From Rhizobium etli 8C-3 (GTDB taxonomy: Bacteria; Pseudomonadota; Alphaproteobacteria; Rhizobiales; Rhizobiaceae), in the NCBI RefSeq assembly GCF_001908375.1, contig NZ_CP017241.1, positions 2,111,001 through 2,175,000 on the forward strand: 64,000 nucleotides of DNA, in the 5' to 3' direction. Position 1 is the stretch's first letter. The number at the start of each line of letters is the position of its first letter. The notes beneath the pieces were generated by a model. It saw nothing but the letters and a program-made list of their open reading frames with translations, was not told the origin of the DNA and made no database searches. Made by a program: the position numbers and the translations under genes. Below are positions 19,271 through 30,096 of this stretch, piece after piece.

Positions 19271-20081
19271 CTTTTGGCTGTTCCTTGGCGTCTGCAGGCG
19301 GACGGCTTCCGCGCGGATACTTGCGCGAAAAGCGGTCAAGGGAGGATATCACACCGCGCAGTACGCTGATTTCCTGTTCCGTGAAGGCGCGGCGGGAAAG
19401 GACTGCCCGCAGATTGTCCACCATTTTGGGCTTTTTCCCGGCAGGATGGAAGTAATTGCGTGCCTCTAGCGCCTCTTCCAACTGGTCGAAAAGGCCGAAG
19501 AGCTGTTCCTTTGTCGATTGCGTCTGCGACATCGCCTGGAACGGCACGGCACCGGCATCCTCCATGCCGGATTTCATCCACTCGTAGGACATCAAAAGCA
19601 CAGCCTGCGCGATGTTCAGCGAGGCGAAGGCGGGATTGACCGGGAAGGTCACGATCTCGTCGGCGAGAGCCACTTCCTCGTTGGTGAGGCCCCACCGTTC
19701 ACGGCCGAAAAGGATGCCCGTGCCTTCGCCCGAGCGAAATTTCGCCCGCAGCGTTTCAGCCGCCACCACCGGGGAACGCACCGGCTTGAAGCCATCGCGT
19801 TCGCGCGCCGTCGTCGCATAGACGAAATTGAGGTCAGCGACCGCCTGCTCCAAGGTGTCGAAAACCTTCGTGCCTTCGATGACATGATCGGCTTTTGAGG
19901 CGGCAGCCTGTGCCTTCTCGTTCGGCCAACCGTCGCGCGGATTGACGAGGCGCAGTTCGGCAAGGCCGAAATTCGCCATCGCGCGCGCCACCATGCCGAT
20001 GTTCTCGCCCATCTGCGGCTCGACCAGAATGATGACCGGCCCTTCGGCTAAAAGTTTACGCTCGCTGTTCGTGCCTGCCAT
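19251..20081 (-). CDS. trmJ: tRNA (cytidine/uridine-2'-O-)-methyltransferase TrmJ
   Basis: A 276-residue SPOUT-class methyltransferase that modifies nucleoside 32 of tRNA. The opening [25 protein letters not shown] and [15 protein letters not shown], plus the knot region [20 protein letters not shown] and [15 protein letters not shown], are characteristic. ATG 20081 (MAGTNSERK) is preferred. It forms a tight pair with murI, overlapping by 20 bases. Confidence 0.93.
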   Translation of the reverse strand: MAGTNSERKLLAEGPVIILVEPQMGENIGMVARAMANFGLAELRLVNPRDGWPNEKAQAAASKADHVIEGTKVFDTLEQAVADLNFVYATTARERDGFKPVRSPVVAAETLRAKFRSGEGTGILFGRERWGLTNEEVALADEIVTFPVNPAFASLNIAQAVLLMSYEWMKSGMEDAGAVPFQAMSQTQSTKEQLFGLFDQLEEALEARNYFHPAGKKPKMVDNLRAVLSRRAFTEQEISVLRGVISSLDRFSRKYPRGSRPPADAKEQPKDDISGE

Positions 20082-20188
20082 GAATGCCGTCCTTGCTTTC
20101 ATGCGGGGAATAGCTTTGCACGATCGAAACGGCAAGGCCCTGCCGCAGGATAGACCTCTGGGAGGCGGCGCCGATCAACTCGCAGTCT

Positions 20189-20713
20189 TCACCCGCCCTT
20201 GGCGATGGTCACCATTTCCGCCTTCAGCGACCGCAGTTCCTTCGGCCCGGCACTCTCCATCATGATGTCGTCGATCAGTGGCTTGCTGCCATCAGTGACC
20301 ATCTCGAAACGTACTGACGAGATCGTCTGCGCCTCAGGACCAATGCCGCAGGCCATCTTGCGGAAGCGCACGACGATCTCCTGCCTGCCCTCCGCAGCCC
20401 CCTGAGGTGTCAGCGTCAGGTCTTGGAGCGGGCATGCGTCCTGGGCATTGACGATCACGTCATGGTCGAAGGGCGAGATGCCCTCCTCCATCGCCGGGTG
20501 CTTCAAAGCCTCCTGATACTTTGCGACAAAATCCTTGCTGTAGAGTTTGTCGAGCGTTGGGGGGTCGAATATGTCGATCCATCCGGTGTCGTTGCCCGAC
20601 CAGTTCTTGACGGTCGCATCCATGATTTCCTGCACTGGCGCCGTAATCTCCGCTCCGTTGCAAACCGCAGGAAGGCCAGCAACGGCGAGAAGCAGAAGGG
20701 CGATCTTCCTCAT
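20189..20713 (-). CDS. Exported protein, function unknown
   Basis: A 174-residue protein with a Sec signal peptide (MRKIALLLLAVAGLPAVCNG, cleavage probably after CNG-A). The mature part is about 150 residues with cysteines at NAQDACPLQD and RKMACGIG that may form a disulfide. The pattern of a helical start (PVQEIMDATVKNW) followed by a two-layer alpha/beta segment resembles DUF3828-type periplasmic proteins, but I am not certain. It is divergent from icd. Confidence 0.7.
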   Translation of the reverse strand: MRKIALLLLAVAGLPAVCNGAEITAPVQEIMDATVKNWSGNDTGWIDIFDPPTLDKLYSKDFVAKYQEALKHPAMEEGISPFDHDVIVNAQDACPLQDLTLTPQGAAEGRQEIVVRFRKMACGIGPEAQTISSVRFEMVTDGSKPLIDDIMMESAGPKELRSLKAEMVTIAKGG

Positions 20714-20903
20714 GTTGAAATATCCGCTCCGAAAGGCAATTTCGACGGACACTAGCCGAGTCTCGAAACTTGGCAAGGCACGCCAAAATGCGCTTCGAAC
20801 GGCGCTTGCGGCTTTGCGTTCCCGGCTCGCAATGCTATAGCGCTCGGGATTTTCCATCACCCACCGGGACATGCGTCCCCATCCAAGCTTACGAGGCAGA
20901 TAC

Positions 20904-22118
20904 ATGAAGAAGATCAAGGTCGCCAATCCCGTCGCCGATCTCGACGGCGATGAAATGACTCGCATCATTTGGCAGCTCATCAAGGACAAGCTGATCCATC
21001 CGTATCTCGACCTCGACATCGACTACTACGATCTTTCGGTCGAAAACCGGGATGCGACCAATGATCAGGTCACTGTGGACGCCGCCAACGCCATCAAGAA
21101 ATACGGCGTCGGCATCAAGTGCGCAACGATCACGCCGGACGAAGCACGCGTGAAGGAATTCAGCCTCAAGGAAATGTGGAAGAGCCCGAACGGCACGATT
21201 CGCAACATCCTGGGCGGCGTCATCTTCCGCGAACCGATCATCTGCAAGAACGTTCCGCGCCTCGTTCCGGGCTGGACCCAGCCGATCGTCGTCGGCCGTC
21301 ACGCCTTCGGCGACCAGTACCGCGCAACCGACTTCAAATTCCCTGGCAAGGGCAAGCTCACCATCAAGTTCGTCGGCGAAGACGGTCAGGTCATCGAGAG
21401 GGAAGTCTTCAACGCGCCGGGCGCAGGCGTTGCCATGGCCATGTACAACCTTGATGAATCGATCCGCGAATTCGCCCGCGCCTCGATGATGTACGGCCTG
21501 ATGCGCAAGTGGCCGGTCTACCTCTCGACGAAGAACACCATCCTCAAGGCCTATGACGGCCGATTCAAGGATATCTTCGAGGAAGTCTACGAGAGCGAAT
21601 TCAAGGATCAGTTCAAGGAAGCCGGCATCACCTACGAGCACCGCCTGATCGACGACATGGTCGCTTCGGCGCTGAAGTGGTCCGGCGGCTACGTCTGGGC
21701 GTGCAAGAACTACGACGGCGACGTCCAGTCCGACACTGTCGCCCAGGGCTTCGGTTCGCTCGGCCTGATGACCTCGGTTCTGCTTACCCCGGACGGCAAG
21801 ACGGTCGAAGCCGAAGCCGCTCATGGCACGGTCACCCGCCACTACCGCCAGCACCAGAAGGGCCAGGAGACCTCGACGAACTCGATCGCCTCGATCTTCG
21901 CCTGGACCCGCGGCCTCGCGCACCGCGCCAAGCTCGACGACAATGCCGAACTCGCCCGCTTCGCCTCGACGCTGGAAAAGGTCTGCGTCGACACCGTCGA
22001 AGCCGGTTTCATGACGAAGGACCTGGCACTGCTGATCGGCCCTGACCAGCCGTGGCTCTCAACCACTGCCTTCCTCGACAAGATCGACTCCAACCTGCAA
22101 AAAGCCATGGGCGCCTGA
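20904..22118 (+). CDS. icd: NADP-dependent isocitrate dehydrogenase
   Basis: A 404-residue TCA-cycle enzyme that converts isocitrate to 2-oxoglutarate with NADP+. It belongs to the eukaryote-like homodimeric subfamily found in rhizobia ([42 protein letters not shown]). Active-site segments [24 protein letters not shown] and [18 protein letters not shown] are intact. The ATG at 20904 follows gaggcagat. A strong terminator follows the gene. Confidence 0.97.
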   Translation: MKKIKVANPVADLDGDEMTRIIWQLIKDKLIHPYLDLDIDYYDLSVENRDATNDQVTVDAANAIKKYGVGIKCATITPDEARVKEFSLKEMWKSPNGTIRNILGGVIFREPIICKNVPRLVPGWTQPIVVGRHAFGDQYRATDFKFPGKGKLTIKFVGEDGQVIEREVFNAPGAGVAMAMYNLDESIREFARASMMYGLMRKWPVYLSTKNTILKAYDGRFKDIFEEVYESEFKDQFKEAGITYEHRLIDDMVASALKWSGGYVWACKNYDGDVQSDTVAQGFGSLGLMTSVLLTPDGKTVEAEAAHGTVTRHYRQHQKGQETSTNSIASIFAWTRGLAHRAKLDDNAELARFASTLEKVCVDTVEAGFMTKDLALLIGPDQPWLSTTAFLDKIDSNLQKAMGA

Positions 22119-22143
22119 GGCACCTTGAGATATCGAACAAACA

Positions 22144-22168
22144 AACGGCGGGTTCTTCCCGCCGTTTT
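22144..22168 (+). terminator. icd terminator
   Basis: Stem AACGGCGGG (22144-22152) and CCCGCCGTT (22158-22166) with a five-base loop, followed by TTTTCATTTC. It lies 25 bases after the icd stop. Confidence 0.88.
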
Positions 22169-22199
22169 CATTTCAGGGAGAAGAATGGGGAGCACAACA

Positions 22200-22646
22200 A
22201 TGTCTACGACCATCCGCCCGCTGCAGCCGTCTGATCGCCTCGCCTGGGAGGCTCTGTGGGCCGCTTATCAGCAATTCTACCAAGTCGTTATTCCGCTGGA
22301 GACCACTGGGCTGACCTGGAGCCGCTTCCACGACCCGGCCGAAGAGATGTACGCACTTGGCGCCTTCGACGGCGATGATCGCCTCACCGGCATCGTGCAC
22401 GCCATCTTTCACCGCTCCTGCTGGCTGCCGCAATGGACCTGCTATCTGCAGGACCTTTATGTCGAAGCCGACAAGCGCGGCCTTGGAACAGGGGCGGCCT
22501 TGATCGAGGCCGTTGCCGAACTTGCGCGCAAGAATGGCGCCGGGCGCCTCTACTGGATGACACATGAGACCAATGTGACGGCGCAGCGCCTCTACGACCA
22601 GATCGCCGAACGCTCCGGCTTCATCCAGTACCGCAAATCGCTTTGA
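22200..22646 (+). CDS. GNAT family N-acetyltransferase
   Basis: A 148-residue acetyl-CoA-dependent acetyltransferase. The acetyl-CoA-binding motif is LYVEADKRGLGTGAALIEAVAELARKNG, followed by LYWMTHETNVTAQRLYDQIAERSGF, the standard motif B end. The target is unknown. The ATG at 22200 is preceded by GGGGAG seven bases upstream; an ATG five codons earlier is also possible. It starts right after the icd terminator, so it probably has its own promoter or depends on read-through. Confidence 0.87.
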   Translation: MSTTIRPLQPSDRLAWEALWAAYQQFYQVVIPLETTGLTWSRFHDPAEEMYALGAFDGDDRLTGIVHAIFHRSCWLPQWTCYLQDLYVEADKRGLGTGAALIEAVAELARKNGAGRLYWMTHETNVTAQRLYDQIAERSGFIQYRKSL

Positions 22647-22709
22647 GCGAAAGGCTTGATTTTGCTTAAGCCCACGCTAAACCGGACTTAAGAACAAGTG
22701 GAGGAAAAC

Positions 22710-23339
22710 ATGGCGCAAGAGCTGGTATTCTATACGAACCCGATGTCGCGCGGCCGTATCGCCCGCTGGATGCTGGAAGAGACCGGCGTTCCCTACCGCA
22801 CGGAAATCATGACCTTTGGCGGCACGATGAAGGCGCCGGAATACCTGACCGTGAACCCGATGGGCAAGGTGCCGGCGATCCGCCATGGCGATACGATCGT
22901 CACGGAATGCGCCGCGATCTGCGCCTATCTCGCCGAGACCTTTCCGGAACACGAGCTCGCTCCAAGACCGAATGAACGCGGCAGCTATTACCGATGGATG
23001 TTTTTCGCCGCCGGTCCACTTGAGGCCGCTGCCACGAACCGTGCACTCGGCTTTGTGACACCCGCCGAAAAAAGCAGGATGGCTGGCTACGGCAGCTTCG
23101 GCGACGTCATGGACACGCTCGAGAAAGCTGTCAGCGCCTCGCCCTATATCGCCGGCGACCGCTTCACCGCCGCCGATGTCTACGTCGGTTCGCATATCGG
23201 CTGGGGCATGGGCTTCGGCACGTTCGAAAAGCGCCAGGCCTTTGCGGATTATCTTGGCCGCGTGACCAACCGCGACGGCTACAGGCGAGCCACCGCGCTG
23301 GACGACGAAGCGTTGAGATCTTCCCCGCCTTCTGCATGA
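22710..23339 (+). CDS. Glutathione S-transferase family protein
   Basis: A 209-residue GST. The N-terminal thioredoxin-fold domain contains YTNPMSRGRIARWMLEETGVPY, NPMGKVPAIRHGDTIVTECAAICAYLAE with the cis-proline (VPA) and the E-C/S pair that binds glutathione. The helical C-terminal domain follows, with AGDRFTAADVYVGSHI as the N-capping motif. ATG 22710 has GTGGAGG upstream. It could detoxify electrophiles; the substrate is unknown. Confidence 0.9.
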   Translation: MAQELVFYTNPMSRGRIARWMLEETGVPYRTEIMTFGGTMKAPEYLTVNPMGKVPAIRHGDTIVTECAAICAYLAETFPEHELAPRPNERGSYYRWMFFAAGPLEAAATNRALGFVTPAEKSRMAGYGSFGDVMDTLEKAVSASPYIAGDRFTAADVYVGSHIGWGMGFGTFEKRQAFADYLGRVTNRDGYRRATALDDEALRSSPPSA

Positions 23340-23565
23340 CGTCGTGGCTTCGTGCAGCCGCGCGCCGCCGACGTCACCAACCAGATCTCCGGTTCTGTCA
23401 GGGCCGCGGGCATGGAGTACGCAGAAGAGCGTCTCGAAGGCCTTGCAGATCTGTATACGGGAACCTGTATGGGGAATGCATGATCAATCGATCGGCACTG
23501 TCTTGCGTAAGGTTATGTCGAACAAGGCAGCTCTTTTTCCGTTAGGTGAGGTTTCAAGGGTTTTT

Positions 23566-23985
23566 TAGACTTCCCTTTTTCCGGTAGCGCCCAGGCGGCT
23601 TGCCGTAGGCCGACTTGAGATGCGGTTGAAAGATTGGTGATTGGGGTGGCCGGATCCCTTCGCAATCTCGCTGATAATGAGATCCGTGCGGACGATATCG
23701 CCTGCCGCGCAATGCAGCCGCAGCCGCTTGACGGCGCCGCCAGCGTCTTGCCGTAAACTGCGTGATAAATCCTGTGCCAGTGATGGCTCGACATGCCGGC
23801 GATTCCAGCAAGGAGCTCCATATCCAGATCCTCGTCGAGATGACCGTGGATCTAGGCCAAGACCCGCCGCAAGCGGATCTGGTTTCCAAGCCGTTTCGCC
23901 ATCTCGTGCAAATCGTTCGGCTGCAGAAAACCGTAACCGATTTGACAAATCCTGCGGAACTGCGTCCCGTTCACCCGGGCAAACA
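23566..23985 (-). pseudogene. Decayed AraC-family regulator
   Basis: The minus strand holds an AraC/XylS-type DNA-binding domain split over three frames. Frame one reads GFLQPNDLHEMAKRLGNQI, a TAG stop at 23853-23855, then IHGHLDEDLDMELLAGIAGMSSHHWHRIY. A shift near 23735 is needed to continue as AVKRLRLHCAAGDIVRTDLIISEIAKGSG, and another near 23620 for KSAYGKPPGRYRK. Read together these make the usual two helix-turn-helix units. No start codon is visible and no intact C-terminal sensor domain follows. It lies between the GST gene and alaS, and looks like a recent decay because the fragments remain easily aligned. Confidence 0.85.
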
Positions 23986-23987
23986 GA

Positions 23988-24008
23988 GGCGGAGGGTTAG
24001 CCTCCGCC
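23988..24008 (-). terminator. Probable alaS terminator
   Basis: Stem GGCGGAGG (23988-23995) and CCTCCGCC (24001-24008), five-base loop, 25 bases downstream of the alaS stop on the minus strand. The following tract (TCTGTTTG) is only moderately T-rich. Confidence 0.6.
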
Positions 24009-24033
24009 ATTCGAACCGGAATGGCAGATGAAA

Positions 24034-26694
24034 TCAGCTTGCGAGCGCTGCCGCCACCGCCTCGATCGCCAGGTCGGCCTTAGAGCCGTCTGGACCGCCC
24101 GCCTGTGCCATGTCCGGCCGACCGCCGCCGCCCTTGCCGCCAAGGGCAGCAGATGCGACGCGCACGAGATCGACGGCGCTGAAGCGCGCCGTCAGGTCCG
24201 GCGTTACGGCAACGACTGCACTCGCCTTACCGTCGTGCGAAACGCCGATCAGCGTCACGACGCCCGAGCCGATGCTGGACTTGCCATCATCGGCAAGGCC
24301 CTTGAGATCCTTCGGATCGACGCCGGTAACCGCCTTGCCGAGGAATTTTACCCCGGCGACCTCCCGCGTCGCGTCCGCCGAGCCGCCCTGCCCGCCGCCC
24401 ATGGCAAGCTTGCGCTTGGCATCGGCAAGTTCCCGCTCGAGCTTGCGGCGTTCGTCCATCAACGCTTCGACGCGCGAGAGTACGTCGGCAGGCTGAACCT
24501 TCAGCGACAGAGCAAGCGCTTTCACGCGCTCGTCCTGTTCGGCCAGATATTCGCGGGCGGTATCACCGGTGACAGCCTCGATGCGGCGGACACCCGCGCC
24601 GACGGCACTTTCTCCGAGGATGCGCACAAGCCCGATCTGACCGGTCGCGGAGACATGCGTGCCGCCGCAAAGTTCGATCGAATAGGGCTTTCCGGCCTTC
24701 GTGCCGCGCACGCCCTGCCCCATAGCGACGACGCGCACTTCATCGCCGTATTTCTCGCCGAACAGCGCCATCGCCCCTTCGGCAATCGCGTCGTCGACGC
24801 TCATCAGCCGCGTCGTTACCGGCGCGTTCTGCAGCACGATCTCGTTTGCCATCTCCTCGACGACCTTGAGCTCTTCGGCAGACATCGGCTTGGGATGCGA
24901 AACATCAAAACGCAGGCGTTCGGGCGCGACCAGCGAACCCTTCTGCGCCACGTGCGTACCTAGCACTTCGCGCAGCGCCTCATGCAGCAAGTGCGTTGCC
25001 GAATGATTGGCGCGCAGGCGCGACCGGCGGGCATGGTCGACAGTCAGCGCGACGGCATCGTCGGCCTTCAGCGAACCTTCGACAACAGTCCCTGAATGCA
25101 CGAACAGGCCTTCGCCCTTCTTCTGCGTATCGGTGATCTCCACTTTCGCATGGTCCGAGCTGATGATCCCTGTGTCGCCCATCTGGCCGCCTGATTCGCC
25201 ATAGAACGGCGTCTGGTTGACGACGATCTGCACCTTGTCGCCGGTCGAGGCGGATGGGACGGCAGCGCCGTCCCTGACGATCGCCTGGACGACGCCTTCG
25301 GCGGTCTCCGTGTCGTAGCCCAGGAATTCGCTCGCGCCATGCTTCTCCTTGAGTTCGAACCAGATGGTCTCGGTCGCCTTGTCGCCTGAGCCGGCCCAGT
25401 GCGAGCGGGCTTCTGCCTTCTGGCGCTCCATCGCATCGGTGAAGCCGGCGAGATCGACGCCGATTTCGCGGGCGCGCAGCGCATCCTGCGTCAGGTCGAG
25501 CGGAAAGCCGTAGGTGTCATAGAGCTTGAATGCCGTCTCGCCGTCGAGCATATCGCCCTTGCCAAGCGTCGTCGTCGCCTCGGAAAGCAGCGACAGACCG
25601 CGCTCCAGCGTCTTGCGGAAACGGGTTTCCTCGAGCTTCAGCGTCTCCGAAATCAGTGCTTCGGCGCGCGCGAGCTCCGGATATGCGCGGCCCATCTGCT
25701 GGACGAGCGTCGGCAGCAGCTTCCAGATCAGTGGTTCCTTGGAACCCAGGAGTTGAGCATGGCGCATTGCCCGGCGCATGATGCGGCGCAGCACGTAGCC
25801 ACGGCCCTCGTTCGACGGCAGCACGCCATCGGCAATGAGGAACGCGGAGGAGCGCAGATGATCGGCGATGACCCGGTGGCTCGCCCGGCGCTCACCCTCG
25901 GCCTTGACGCCCGTTGCCTCTTCCGAGGCTTCGATCAGCGCGCGAAACAGATCGATATCGTAATTGTCGTGCTTGCCCTGCAGCACGGCCGCCACGCGTT
26001 CCAATCCCATGCCGGTATCGATCGAAGGACGCGGCAGGTCGACACGCTCGTCCTTCGTCAACTGCTCATACTGCATGAAGACGAGGTTCCAGATCTCGAT
26101 GAAGCGGTCCCCGTCTTCTTCCGGAGAGCCGGGCGGGCCGCCCCATATGTGATCGCCGTGATCGTAGAAGATTTCCGAACACGGACCGCACGGGCCGGTA
26201 TCGCCCATCGCCCAGAAATTATCGCTGGTTGGAATGCGGATGATCTTTTCGTCCGAAAGCCCGGCGATCTTCTTCCAGAGGTTAAAGGCTTCGTCGTCCG
26301 TATGGTAGACGGTCACCAGCAGGCGCTTTGCGTCGAGGCCGAATTCCTTGGTGATCAGGTTCCAGGCCAGCTCGATCGCCCGTTCCTTAAAATAATCGCC
26401 GAAGGAGAAATTGCCGAGCATTTCGAAAAACGTATGGTGTCGCGCGGTATAGCCGACATTGTCGAGGTCATTGTGCTTTCCGCCGGCGCGGACGCATTTC
26501 TGCGCCGTCGATGCCGTCCTGTAGGGGCGCTGTTCCAAGCCGGTGAAGACATTCTTGAACTGCACCATGCCGGCATTGGTGAACATCAAGGTAGGGTCGT
26601 TGCGCGGCACGAGCGGGCTCGACGGCACGATCTCGTGGCCGTTCGTCTTGAAAAAGTCGAGGAAGGTCGACCGGATATCGTTCACGCCGCTCAT
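24034..26694 (-). CDS. alaS: Alanyl-tRNA synthetase
   Basis: An 886-residue class II synthetase that charges tRNA-Ala. The N-terminal motif 1 ([33 protein letters not shown]) and [14 protein letters not shown] are diagnostic. The editing domain carries HxxxH in [11 protein letters not shown] and the Cys/His of [15 protein letters not shown]. The C-terminal oligomerisation domain ends with the glycine-rich [16 protein letters not shown] typical of AlaRS. The ATG at 26694 is used ([15 protein letters not shown]). It is transcribed in the same direction as recA, which lies upstream behind a terminator. Confidence 0.98.
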   Translation of the reverse strand: MSGVNDIRSTFLDFFKTNGHEIVPSSPLVPRNDPTLMFTNAGMVQFKNVFTGLEQRPYRTASTAQKCVRAGGKHNDLDNVGYTARHHTFFEMLGNFSFGDYFKERAIELAWNLITKEFGLDAKRLLVTVYHTDDEAFNLWKKIAGLSDEKIIRIPTSDNFWAMGDTGPCGPCSEIFYDHGDHIWGGPPGSPEEDGDRFIEIWNLVFMQYEQLTKDERVDLPRPSIDTGMGLERVAAVLQGKHDNYDIDLFRALIEASEEATGVKAEGERRASHRVIADHLRSSAFLIADGVLPSNEGRGYVLRRIMRRAMRHAQLLGSKEPLIWKLLPTLVQQMGRAYPELARAEALISETLKLEETRFRKTLERGLSLLSEATTTLGKGDMLDGETAFKLYDTYGFPLDLTQDALRAREIGVDLAGFTDAMERQKAEARSHWAGSGDKATETIWFELKEKHGASEFLGYDTETAEGVVQAIVRDGAAVPSASTGDKVQIVVNQTPFYGESGGQMGDTGIISSDHAKVEITDTQKKGEGLFVHSGTVVEGSLKADDAVALTVDHARRSRLRANHSATHLLHEALREVLGTHVAQKGSLVAPERLRFDVSHPKPMSAEELKVVEEMANEIVLQNAPVTTRLMSVDDAIAEGAMALFGEKYGDEVRVVAMGQGVRGTKAGKPYSIELCGGTHVSATGQIGLVRILGESAVGAGVRRIEAVTGDTAREYLAEQDERVKALALSLKVQPADVLSRVEALMDERRKLERELADAKRKLAMGGGQGGSADATREVAGVKFLGKAVTGVDPKDLKGLADDGKSSIGSGVVTLIGVSHDGKASAVVAVTPDLTARFSAVDLVRVASAALGGKGGGGRPDMAQAGGPDGSKADLAIEAVAAALAS

Positions 26695-26784
26695 GCTATG
26701 CCCTTCAATGCTGCCCAAGGCAGGTCAAACTCAAATCCAGTGGCTTTTATCGTCCGCATTAACCACTGTCCAGCAGACAAAGAG

Positions 26785-26820
26785 AACCGGCCGCATTCTG
26801 ATCAAGGAATGCGGCCGGTT
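26785..26820 (-). terminator. recA terminator
   Basis: A perfect 14-base stem AACCGGCCGCATTC/GAATGCGGCCGGTT with an eight-base loop, 28 bases after the recA stop. The T-tract on the minus strand is short (CTCTTTG). Confidence 0.8.
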
Positions 26821-26847
26821 TCGATAAATCGAAGCTGAAGCTACAAA

Positions 26848-27936
<1,089 letters not shown>

Positions 27937-27983
27937 CCGATCCACCTTTAGGTTATTGAAGCCGCTTGAGCAATGTCTGGTTT

Positions 27984-27998
27984 GTACCCTATTTGTTC
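27984..27998. promoter_or_regulatory. LexA-type box upstream of recA
   Basis: GTAC (27984-27987), seven bases, GTTC (27995-27998) on the plus strand: one mismatch to GTTC-N7-GTTC. It lies 48 bases upstream of recA, where an SOS operator is expected. Confidence 0.6.
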
Positions 27999-28168
27999 CG
28001 ATCGCGCAATGGCTGCCCAAACAGTTGAAAGAAAAAGGTAAAAAAGCCCGTGTTCTATGTATGTTTTATCACTGCAAAGCAACGCCTTAGGAATCGTAAC
28101 GCCAAGGATGGCGCATGCGGCGCCCTGGTACGATTCGTTTCATCCAACGGGTGGGGGCACTCCGGCCG

Positions 28169-29110
28169 ATGAAAAGAATCCTCGTTCTCGGCGGCGCCCA
28201 TATCGACCGGCGCGGGCGCATTTCCGGCGAGACCGCGCCAGGCGCCAGCAACCCGGGCGCCTGGTTCGAGGAACCGGGCGGCGGCGGCTTCAATGCTGCG
28301 AGAAACCTTGCACGTCTCGGCGTCGACGTCACCATGATTTCGCCGCGCGGCGGCGACCCGGCGGGCGAGATGGTGACGGAGGCTGCAAATGCAGCCGGCA
28401 TCACCGACCGGCCCTTCGTCTTTCTCGATCGCCAGACACCGAGCTACACGGCGATCCTGGAGCGGGACGGCAACCTGGTGATCGCGCTCGCCGACATGGA
28501 GCTTTACCGTTATTTCGTCCCGCGCCGGCTGGCGATCCGCTGGGTGCGCGAAGCCTTCGCCTCAAGCGACCTCATCCTTTTCGATGCGAACTTGCCCGAA
28601 GAGACGATCGTGGCGATTGTCAGCCGGGCCAATAGCCTTGGCGTACCTGTGGCCGCGATTGCGATATCGCCGGCCAAGGTGGTCAAGCTCAAGGCCTGCA
28701 TCGGTGGCATCGACCATCTCTTCCTCAACGAAGCGGAGGCCGCAGCCCTGACCGGCCAATGCCCGGACAAGCCGGAGGATTGGGTGTCACTGCTTGGTGA
28801 CATCGGCCTGAAGAGCTGCGTCATCACGCGCGGACAGCGCGAACTGATCGCCTTCGGCAAAGGTGGTACCTTCTGCCTGCAGCCACCACCGGTCGAGACC
28901 ATTGCCGACGTAACGGGCGCCGGGGATTCGCTTGCAGCCGGCATCCTCTCTGCCTTGATGCAGGACCTGCCGCTCGAGGAGGCCCTGCGGCACGGCGTGG
29001 CCGCTGCTGCACTCACGGTCCAGTCACCCTATGCCGTCAACGAAAAACTCTCGTCGGAACTGCTTGCCGAAACGCTAGCCCTTGTTCAGCGTGCCAGAAT
29101 TCTACATTGA
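28169..29110 (+). CDS. psuK: Pseudouridine kinase (PfkB family)
   Basis: A 313-residue ribokinase-family sugar/nucleoside kinase. It starts MKRILVLGGAHIDRRG, contains the glycine-rich GGGGFNAARNLARLG substrate loop and ends with the ATP/anion-hole motif VTGAGDSLAAGI. The gene directly downstream is psuG, which accepts pseudouridine 5'-phosphate, so the substrate is most likely pseudouridine. No clear ribosome binding site precedes ATG 28169; an upstream in-frame ATG at 28115 is possible but adds residues that do not resemble the family. Confidence 0.85.
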   Translation: MKRILVLGGAHIDRRGRISGETAPGASNPGAWFEEPGGGGFNAARNLARLGVDVTMISPRGGDPAGEMVTEAANAAGITDRPFVFLDRQTPSYTAILERDGNLVIALADMELYRYFVPRRLAIRWVREAFASSDLILFDANLPEETIVAIVSRANSLGVPVAAIAISPAKVVKLKACIGGIDHLFLNEAEAAALTGQCPDKPEDWVSLLGDIGLKSCVITRGQRELIAFGKGGTFCLQPPPVETIADVTGAGDSLAAGILSALMQDLPLEEALRHGVAAAALTVQSPYAVNEKLSSELLAETLALVQRARILH

Positions 29111-29140
29111 AGCGGCAACATCGATGAAACGGAAGAGACA

Positions 29141-30067
29141 ATGACGAAACCGATCTCCCCCCTCCTGCCCGTCTCCTATTCCAAGGAGGTTGCCGCCGCA
29201 AAGCAGCGCGGCGCACCGCTGGTGGCGCTTGAATCGACGATCATCACTCACGGCATGCCCTATCCCGGCAATATCGAAATGGCTCGCAGTGTCGAGGCGA
29301 TTATCCGTGAGCAGGGTGCCGTTCCCGCAACGATTGCCGTCATTCACGGGGTCCTGCATATCGGCCTGGAGCCGCAAGAGCTCGAGAAGCTCGCGAAGGA
29401 AAAGGACGTGATGAAGGTCTCGCGCGCCGATCTCGCCTTCGCGATCGCCGAGCGCCGCACCGGTGCCACAACGGTTGCTGCCACGATGATCGCCGCAGCC
29501 CGTGCCGGCATCAAGGTCTTTGCGACCGGTGGCATCGGCGGCGTGCATCGCGGTGCCGAAGTAAGCTTCGACATCTCGGCAGACCTGCAGGAGCTTGCCC
29601 GCACCGGCGTCATCGTCGTGTGCGCCGGCGCAAAGGCGATTCTTGATATTCCAAAGACGCTCGAGGTACTGGAGACCAGCGGCGTTCCCGTCGTCACCTA
29701 CGAGAGCGCCGAATTCCCCGCCTTCTGGTCCCGTTCCTCTGGCCTACGCAGCCCGCTGACGTTGAACAGCCCGGCCGCCATCGCCAATTTCCAGATCACC
29801 CGCGAACAGCTCGGCATCGAGGGGGGCATGCTGATTGCCAATCCGGTTCCGGAAGAAGATGAAATTCCGCGCGAGGAGATGGAAATCTATATCGAGCGGG
29901 CACTCGACAGCGCCGAGCGTGACGAAATCAGCGGCAAGAGCGTGACGCCCTATCTACTCGGCACGATATTCGATCTGACAGACGGCCGGAGCCTTCAGAC
30001 GAATATCGCGCTTGTCGAGAACAATGCACGCCTGGCAGCAGAAATTGCCGTGGCGCTCGACGATTGA
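29141..30067 (+). CDS. psuG: Pseudouridine-5'-phosphate glycosidase
   Basis: A 308-residue enzyme that splits pseudouridine 5'-phosphate into uracil and ribose 5-phosphate. Signature blocks are ALESTIITHGMPYPGN, KVSRADLAFAIA, GATTVAATMIAAARAGIKVFATGGIGGVHRG and the C-terminal NIALVENNARLAAEIA. It follows psuK by 30 bases and completes a two-gene pseudouridine breakdown pathway. Confidence 0.95.
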   Translation: MTKPISPLLPVSYSKEVAAAKQRGAPLVALESTIITHGMPYPGNIEMARSVEAIIREQGAVPATIAVIHGVLHIGLEPQELEKLAKEKDVMKVSRADLAFAIAERRTGATTVAATMIAAARAGIKVFATGGIGGVHRGAEVSFDISADLQELARTGVIVVCAGAKAILDIPKTLEVLETSGVPVVTYESAEFPAFWSRSSGLRSPLTLNSPAAIANFQITREQLGIEGGMLIANPVPEEDEIPREEMEIYIERALDSAERDEISGKSVTPYLLGTIFDLTDGRSLQTNIALVENNARLAAEIAVALDD

Positions 30068-30096
30068 GATCATGACGGGAGGCGCTCGCCGCCTCC

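Noticed and set aside
23340..23481. An in-frame extension after the GST stop codon, 46 codons, with protein-like composition
   Set aside because: GST is complete at the stop and there is no read-through signal; the frame may be a relic, but nothing identifies it.
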